Origin: Megalonaias nervosa
Lineage: Eukaryota > Mollusca > Bivalvia > Unionida > Unionidae
Direction of reading: 5' to 3'
Assembly: GCA_016617855.1 (NCBI GenBank)
Contig: JAECUM010004374.1
Coordinates: forward strand, 1-64,000
DNA length: 64,000 nt
Shown piece by piece: positions 56,621 through 64,000 of this stretch; within the stretch, counting starts at the first letter, position 1, and the number at the start of each line of letters is the position of its first letter. Under the pieces are notes generated by a model that was not told the origin of the DNA, did not search any database, and saw only the letters and a list, made by a program, of their open reading frames with translations. The position numbers and the translations under genes were made by a program.

Positions 56621-59600
56621 CTCGACACTTTTTGTATATATCGTACATTACGGGCCGTGCGTACATGTGCATTATTCGTCAAAGTTCTATACTATGCCAG
56701 GCCCGAAGAATGTGACTAGTTTCTATCCATGGTAATATGACACCCAAGCTGAATGGCCCTTTGCTATCAACACGACTCTCTGATCCTGATGGATTCCTAC
56801 TGGCTGGTAGTAAATACTGTATACCTCCTGTTATCAGTTCACATAGTGACCTATCGATACACGACTCATGCAGGCGTCCGTGACTTAATAATGATTGTTT
56901 GTATGCATATAAAGCTGCTAAAAAGGCCTTCTTACTTCATATATTTTCCAGCCACAAATGAACATTTTAAATGGGTTTATGAACAGTCCATAAAAATGTT
57001 GGTATCCCTACCATTTTCTAATTTGTTGGTCTCATAGAATGACGTACCTGTAGTTTTGTAATTTCAAAAGATGTGCATTTTAAAACCAAAAGAATACATA
57101 ACAGTTTTAGAAACTCTGACATAGTAGACACATAAACTTATGAAATAAACCCGTTTTCTATGCCATCATTTTTACAGCTGTTCTAACGGTATCCTTATAC
57201 CCAAGATATTTTATCATCTAGTGCAGACTAAATAACAACTGAAGATAAAAAAAAACAAAACACTTGATATTGGTCTTCCTATTTATGATATGTAAATTTA
57301 AAGAGTTGTCCAAATTGATATAAACAGTAAATTTCTTATTTAATGAAATCCAAGTCAAACTCAAATTAAGTTAATTGCATGCAGACACATTCTTGTAAAA
57401 CCTACAAAAGAGGGATGTGATTTTAACCATCAAAACAGGGACATAATTATTTTTTAAAAACATTAGACAATAAAGATCAGTTTTACAATGCCTTTATGTA
57501 TACACGTCTTTTGCAATTTATCTGTGGTTCCAAGAAGCAATGTATCAGAGTTGTTTACCGTCAGAACGGGGAATCACAAATATCTACAAAGTGTCAGTCA
57601 TTATGCATAAGTATGAAATGTGATTCTAAATAAATATCAAATTTATCCAAATGCCGCTGCAGTCTCAACTCTGTTCATCTAGTTCAGTTTCATTTTAACA
57701 AACTACAGTGAAATAGCACTTTGATTTTTTTCTATATGTTTTATGCAAGTATAAGTAAAAAATGAATTGTCTGAATTATGTGCATTTGAAACATCCCACA
57801 CTCGACTACAAACGTATTAACAATTGCGGTTGTGGATGGGGATGCTTAGTAATAGATTTCGAAAGAAATGAATACGTGAATAATAAATAGTTGCCTAGAA
57901 TGTTTTATGATGAAATAAAGCACAGATCATGTGCCACAAACTCCCCCTTCTTTGTTGGGGGTGGGTTGTAGTGGATTTTGGTTATCGTTATCTAGAGGTT
58001 GATCGCCGACGGTGTAATTGTCCGGATCGAGTAAATGTCAATATAAAGTGTGAAACTTATAGGTGGAATAGATAGAGATCTGAGCAGATATATAAAACAG
58101 AATGACTCGAGCCCCCGTACATGTAAAGACAATAAATTTAATAAAAATTCATAAACAATTGTGATAATACATTACATTAGGAAGATACACTTCTTTTTGA
58201 AAACAAATCATTCAACGAATTTCAAACACAAATATACTTATACAAATAGCCGATCTGTTTTAAGTGATAGAATTAGTTCATCATCGAATCGAGTGAAAGA
58301 TCGAAGTCAATGCCTTGTACAGATTCATAACCTGATTGTTCTGGTTCAGCCCGAATTCACTGCGACTGTTCTTTAAATTCCTTGTGCCTGTACGTCTGGG
58401 TCCTCTCCACTTTTCCCTTCTCCAACTCTCTAGTGTCTCGCCGCTTTCGGCCCTCGGACTTTGTGTGGTTAGGTGGTTATGTAAGTACGTGATACGTAGA
58501 TACTTCAACAGGTAGATTCGTGTATACGTCACGTGGATACCTCGGTGAATACGTCACGTGGAGCTATCTCACCTTCCAAAAGTAAACAAAGTAGCAAACT
58601 AAATATTCTGTCAGGTATCCTACTGGGAATATATCATACTCCCCTCTCGTTAAATGTCAGATATAGTTCCATCGGAATTCAAACAGATACCAACGGCTAT
58701 CTGGTCTAACTAAACACGGCAGACCATAAACAAACCTAGTTTCCTAAGATTAATGTACTTCCTAATAGCTATTTCAACACTAGCTCACATTAACATCACC
58801 CCGAGACATCAATTCCGGTGTCGTCTCAATTATACAAATGAATGAATGAAATTCCTTACATGGCTCAACTAAGGTATTTATAGCGAATACACACATTCAA
58901 GTCTCTAACGTATATGAAATCTTACTACATGGTTTAACAACGTTAATTTCAGTCAATACGCACTCAAGTCTTTATCATACGTGAAATCATCTAAGTCGGA
59001 GAATTCCCACGGATTCTCGTAACTCATATCAACTAAAGTAAGGCATGAAATTCTAGATACATATTTACCTATAACAATCTAGACTATACATTCAAACGAT
59101 TCATCAACTTATATAAAGAATATCATTGTACGGATTCATATAGATGAACTCACACAGTTGTATTCATATCAAGAAAATTGATCTACGAATCTAACCAAAT
59201 AAATTCATACAAATATAAGCAAATAAATCAAACAAATCATCATATTGATATCAATGATTTACGTGAGACTGACGCAAAATACCTTGTGTTTTCAAGCTTT
59301 CCCACCAGAATTGTGTCTGTCGATTTTTCGAGACATCCGATCCTTTGGTTGATTAATTATGAGTGAATTTCTTCTAAATTCGACCCGGAGTCTTCTACAT
59401 TTGTTTTCTCTTGCAGAAAAAAGTGTCGACTGACCAGGACCTTTGCCGGCGGCACATTAAAACAGAGTTTTCATATGGATTCAAGCGCCCTTATTCAGCG
59501 TAACCAATCCGAATTAAATATCTCTCCCGCCTCAACTAGGCGCTAAAAATGTAGTCCGCATGACAACCTCAGATTACCAAATACTGATTCCTGGAAAACT

Positions 59601-60623
59601 TCAAAACTGACAGCTTCGATACAGATCGGAAGTTAACCCCTATCTCTTTCAGTTAAATAAACGAAGGCTTAATTAAGAATCACTGCTCTCATGACAGAGA
59701 CATTACCAATCAGTGCATTATGGCGATTTAAACATGCGCCGGTCCCCATAAATCTAATTAATCGTTCTCCTGCCCAGCTTAATGTGTTCATAGATCGACA
59801 GAAATTTGCACCCTTGCATCATGCTTGTCTGTATTACCCCAGCATCATGTCTCTGTAATTTTACAAAATATTTTTTGTCTTCATAATTTTTTATTGTCAT
59901 GAATCGAATAATTAGATTTAAGAAACTTTACAAAATCATATATGACTATGAAAGTTCTATCTTCATTTTTATTTTAAAAATAGACACGGCAGAAGTAACA
60001 TGTAGGTGGAAAACTGTTGAAGAAAGAAATCATTTAACTACCTGATTGAGTTAAACTAGACATTAAAAAAATACCAAGTTATTATTTTGGTATTAGGTTT
60101 AATATATTGGGAGATAAAAGACTACATTTATGGCTGATAAAAACGATGTGATATGAACAGAAATATAAACCACCAAAATAATAATTTGACTATTATTCCA
60201 ATTGCTTCAGCTTGTCGCATGAATACTGTTTGCATAAGGCTTGTGTCAGTTTGTATCATATTTGCAATAAAAATGCATTAATAAACTTCCATGTTAATGT
60301 TCACTTCCCAAAATGTATATTCTAATGACCACAGTCTCTATCAATGTTACTTCTAATATAAAATTTAGCCTTATATTATTATTACCGTATGCTGATCATA
60401 CACTTTTAAAATATACCCAAGGACAATATCATGCCTTATGCACTTTTCCCTTTATGTACTTTTACCAATAAATGACCAAGATATGAGAAATAAAGCAATA
60501 TATACACTCTTTTCTTGATTTGTGGAGGCGTATGAAACTGACAGGATTAGATTTTTGGAGACAGCCCTATTATTAGTTGATTTTAAACCGGGTCAGTACT
60601 GAAAAGTTAGAAGCTACCATATA

Positions 60624-60672
<49 letters not shown>

Positions 60673-61087
60673 CATTCTATGGAGAGAGAGAGAGACAGAG
60701 AGAGACAGAGAGAGAGAGAGTATCCAAAACTGTCTTTACTCCAAGAGTTAACGTGCTATCACTTAGAACTCGCTATGCTGGTTTTATGGGCTTTTTTTTT
60801 TTTTTTTAAAAAAACCCTGATGAAATCTATCAATGACACCTTTCTTTCGTATTTTCATGCAACATTGCTAAATTTGGGTTTATTAAAGTATATCTGTGCT
60901 CGTTTTCGTCACAAAGCACTCCAAAGCGGGCAAATGTTTATTACTCATGTATTCATTTCTTTGAGAGAGAGAGAAAAAAAAAAAGAATCTCCACAGTAAT
61001 ATGTCGCTGAAAACTGGGATTCAATGGCGACAAAGGAAGAATTATTACATATAGGACTTCGACGAATGTACGTAATCCAGTAATGTA
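56621..61087. other. core between the fold-back arms, no gene supported
   Basis: AT-rich. Frames of 60-106 codons (for example 56753-57037 plus) lack motifs. Microsatellites: (AAT)n 60627-60669 and (GA)n 60680-60720. Confidence 0.45.
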
Positions 61088-62866
61088 AGCGAGAAGCAAC
61101 TTGCTAGCTTAGTGTGTATGCTAGGTCAGGTTATCAAACGCGGTATTTATTATTGATCAAATAAGACCAAAATTTTAATTTCCTTAGTTGATAGATCTAG
61201 GTTTGTAGAAGCCTTAATTGGAAACTCGCGTAGTGCAAGGCGGAGAAATGTTGAAAGACACACGGTACTAATGGTATGGAAAAATGGAAACCAGCCTGGA
61301 AATGGGTGAACTTTAAATGGAGTATACATGGATTTAGCTGGCCAGGATTGGTTAATAATGTAAGTTATGTTTTAGGAAAAAGAATCTTTTGAGAGCTTAT
61401 CCTAGTTGTAAGTGAAAAAAATAGAGATAATGTTTTATTGATGGAATTCCAGTCCTTTAACAGTCTTGAGTTTGGAACACTCATTACTAAAATTAGCACC
61501 TGACTCTTTGGTGCGGAATTGAAAGCACATGTTTCAAACACATGCAGGTCCAGAAAATGCTGCGTCTCATATCCTTTCCTCTACACAGAAGCTGACATCC
61601 AGGTTTCATCTATATTGATAAATATAGGTTTGATCATGGGGACTCAGAAATTTTAAGTTATTGAATTTTTAATATCATGTTGTTTGCATAGGTTTACTAT
61701 GGGAACTGAATTAGTACCGTGAGTCCTAAAGAACAAACGCACATTCGTTAATGTGGATCAAAACACTTGATGCTGATTGGAAAATATAGTTCTTGTTTAT
61801 ATCATAGGAACGGAAACACCTTGGCTGTCCAAGCTTCGTCTGCAAAAAATCTCAACCGAATGTTGAACATACTTGTCTAGATTATAAATTTGGGCGTGCT
61901 GACACCATGCATCATGGTTAACAGCGCCCCCGTGTATGTTTGAATTTACGCTAGATGATTTGCAGTTTGACCTTACAATGTAGTGTTGTTCCCAGTCAGA
62001 CCGTTTACTTTCAACACCTTTCATTTAATACCACGTCGTTTGGAATCTGAATGCATTATTCCATTCGGTTCTTCAGACCATTTTATTCAATACCAAATCA
62101 TTTGGAATTTAAATTCATGGTTTCATTTGTTGGATTAAATCATTTCATTTTAGACTATATCATTTTATCTAATACCACGTCATTTGAAAACAGATTTCAT
62201 CATTTCATTTTCTTCTTTAAATCATTTTATTTAATATCACGTCATTTGGAATCTGAATTCATCATTTCATTTATTGGTTAAAATCATTTGATTTTATGCT
62301 ATGTAAATTCAATTCATAAAATGTCATTTGGAATCAGAATTCGTCATTCCGTTTTGTTGTTTAAATCATTTTATTTAATACCAGATCATTTGGAATTTAA
62401 ATTTATGGTTTCATTTGTTGGATTAAATCATTTCATTTTAGACTACATCATTTTATTTAATATCACTTCATTTGGAAGCAGATATCATCATTTTATTTTG
62501 TTCTTTAAATCATTTAATTTCATTTAATACCACGTCATTTGGAATCTGAATTCATTATTTCATATTTTGGGTTCAGTCATTTCATTTCATGCTGCATCAT
62601 TTCATATATCACACAACATTATTTGGAATCTGAATTCATCATTCCATTTGTTAGATTAAATCATTTCGTTTCACACTACATCATTTCATTTAGTACCACG
62701 TCATTTGGAATCTAAATTCATAATTCGGTTTTGTTCGCTAAATCATTTCATGTGACACCACATCATTTGGAATTTGGATTTATCATTTCATTTCCTGGGT
62801 TAAATCATTTGATTTCATACTACATCATTTGATTAATGTAATTTTGGCGGTGACGGCTGCCCATAG
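61088..62866. repeat. right arm of the fold-back structure
   Basis: Reverse complement of 55390-56620 with scattered differences, interrupted at about 61255-61727 by an inserted element absent from the left arm. Confidence 0.9.
61261..61721. mobile_element. MITE inserted in the right fold-back arm
   Basis: Ends with 12-bp inverted repeats CACGGTACTAAT and ATTAGTACCGTG. A few more bases may belong to the termini (GAC-CACGG against GACTCACGG). The uninterrupted left arm shows the empty site. AAAGA(A)CA words on both sides suggest a short target-site duplication. Non-coding. Confidence 0.78.
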
Positions 62867-64000
62867 AATTCGTGATAAATCAGAGCAGCTGCCATTGCTC
62901 TTCGTGACTTCTATCTCGCAGAACTGTATTGGCTGCCACTTTGTTTCCTATAAATGCCTTCATTGTTTGCCACAGCACGTTTCCACAATGTAACTGAAAT
63001 AAAGCTGACTTAGGCTACTACAGCACGCTAAATACGCCTTTGATATTCTTTCAAGGATTGATCTGACATCATTATGCTTTAGAACATGTAAAGTTTTAGA
63101 TACAGTCGCGGGGTAGCCTACTTCCGCAAGGGATTGGGGTAGGGCAGCAATAGACCTGCAGTCAGAAAAAAAAAAAAGTGGAGACCTACTTGTTGGTCTA
63201 GGGCAGCGTATGTTCTCTGGAGGAATTGTCCGCAGAATTTCGATCCTTGATTCCTTGATCTCCTAAAATATAAATTCTTCTAACCTTAAATGTTCACGAA
63301 TCTCTCGCTTTGTTCTTTTAACATATTTGATTATATTCCCTTCTTTATTCCAATCACTTACATCTCTCCAAACGTGAACTTTTTTTTATCCAGAGTCTCG
63401 CACGACCTCGAGAGATCTGTGCCAAATGAGAATTTCTTGTTTGGTGTTTACAGACTTGGATGAAAGCCGAGGGATAAAAGGTTGCTGTAAAGTTAATTTC
63501 GTCAGAGACCATATCCGGTAGTCTTTTTCTGTGAAAGACAAAGAAACAGGAACTTATTCCTGTTTTACCTACCTAACGACTGGGCCACGAATTCTGTATC
63601 ATGCGAATGCATGGCTGTGTCTGGTCCGGCCGTCGATTGGGATACATCAGATCCATATTTCAAGTTTATGTAAAGATGAATAATCCCAAGTCTATATCGT
63701 AAGGGAACTCAGTGAGAAAATGAACACACATATATCGTGAAAACAACATTAATCCCATAAAATGATAACATCTGTGATAATGTTGAAAGGAAAAGTCTTT
63801 ACCGCTGTTCCAGAACAGGACCTTTTTGGGTGAATATTTCTTGTTAATATTCCTTTGGTCCATTAACACTTTCAGTGTCTCAGATACGTGTTCTAACCTT
63901 TATCTCGTACTGCAAGATGACATTCCAACCTACTATTTCGATACTGTTCACCATTCTTCGTCTAGCAAACAACGGTTGGAAAAACCACACTGTTGAAGTT
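62867..64000. other. non-coding sequence
   Basis: No gene or repeat recognised beyond an A-run near 63166-63176. Confidence 0.4.

Larger units (their letters stand above)
55390..62866. mobile_element. fold-back-like element, 7.5 kb
   Basis: Two inverted arms, 55390-56620 and 61088-62866 (the second enlarged by an insertion at about 61255-61727), enclose a core of about 4.5 kb. Both ends read CTATGGGCAGCCGTCACCGC outward-in. The outer 770-830 bp of each arm are degenerate tandem repeats. The inner 450 bp are unique sequence shared by both arms. Long inverted arms made of tandem repeats are the hallmark of fold-back (FB/Galileo-like) transposons. No transposase frame is seen, and outside flanks do not show an obvious duplication. 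A segmental inverted duplication is the alternative. Confidence 0.7.

Overview
The window looks like chromosomal DNA of a marine invertebrate, most likely a mollusc. The base composition is AT-rich and gene-poor, with abundant di-, tri- and tetranucleotide microsatellites, long minisatellites, several tRNA-derived SINEs with 12-bp target-site duplications (TSDs), hAT-like MITEs with 8-bp TSDs, and the AAGGGAGATAACT-type repeats I associate with mollusc genomes. No rRNA gene, functional tRNA gene, CRISPR array or complete host gene could be supported. The taxonomic call is inference.

The main feature is an endogenous double-stranded DNA virus or transposon of the Polinton/Maverick-adintovirus class at about 24.12-37.58 kb, bounded by terminal inverted repeats of about 250 bp. 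Its left third is read leftward: a fibre-like gene with phage-tail-fibre-type repeats and a discoidin-like C-terminus, then six small, tightly packed genes. The right two thirds are read rightward: packaging ATPase, a coiled-coil-like protein, a penton-like protein, a small virion-like protein, a major-capsid-like protein, two small core/membrane-active-type proteins (one with a 16-lysine run), an adenain-like protease remnant, a parvovirus-type PLA2 domain joined to the very start of an integrase, and a protein-primed type B DNA polymerase. The two gene blocks start back to back from a 38-bp intergenic region. The ATPase and several small genes are open. Most others carry frameshifts or stop codons, three enzymes show substitutions at expected active-site positions, and the integrase body is missing, so this is a decaying, non-mobile copy.

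The remaining window is a landscape of host repeats. 0-13 kb holds a SINE, a 1.2-kb hAT-type element, diverged tandem repeats and a 30-bp minisatellite. 13-24 kb holds a MITE nested in a SINE, further MITEs, palindromes and a LINE endonuclease fragment. 37.6-41.7 kb is a 45-bp minisatellite of about 2.4 kb with SINE insertions, then a palindromic MITE. 43-53 kb holds microsatellites, a SINE whose tRNA-like head is tandemly amplified, and inverted-repeat elements. 55.4-62.9 kb is a fold-back-like structure with 1.2-1.3-kb inverted arms made of tandem repeats around a 4.5-kb non-coding core; one arm alone carries a later insertion.
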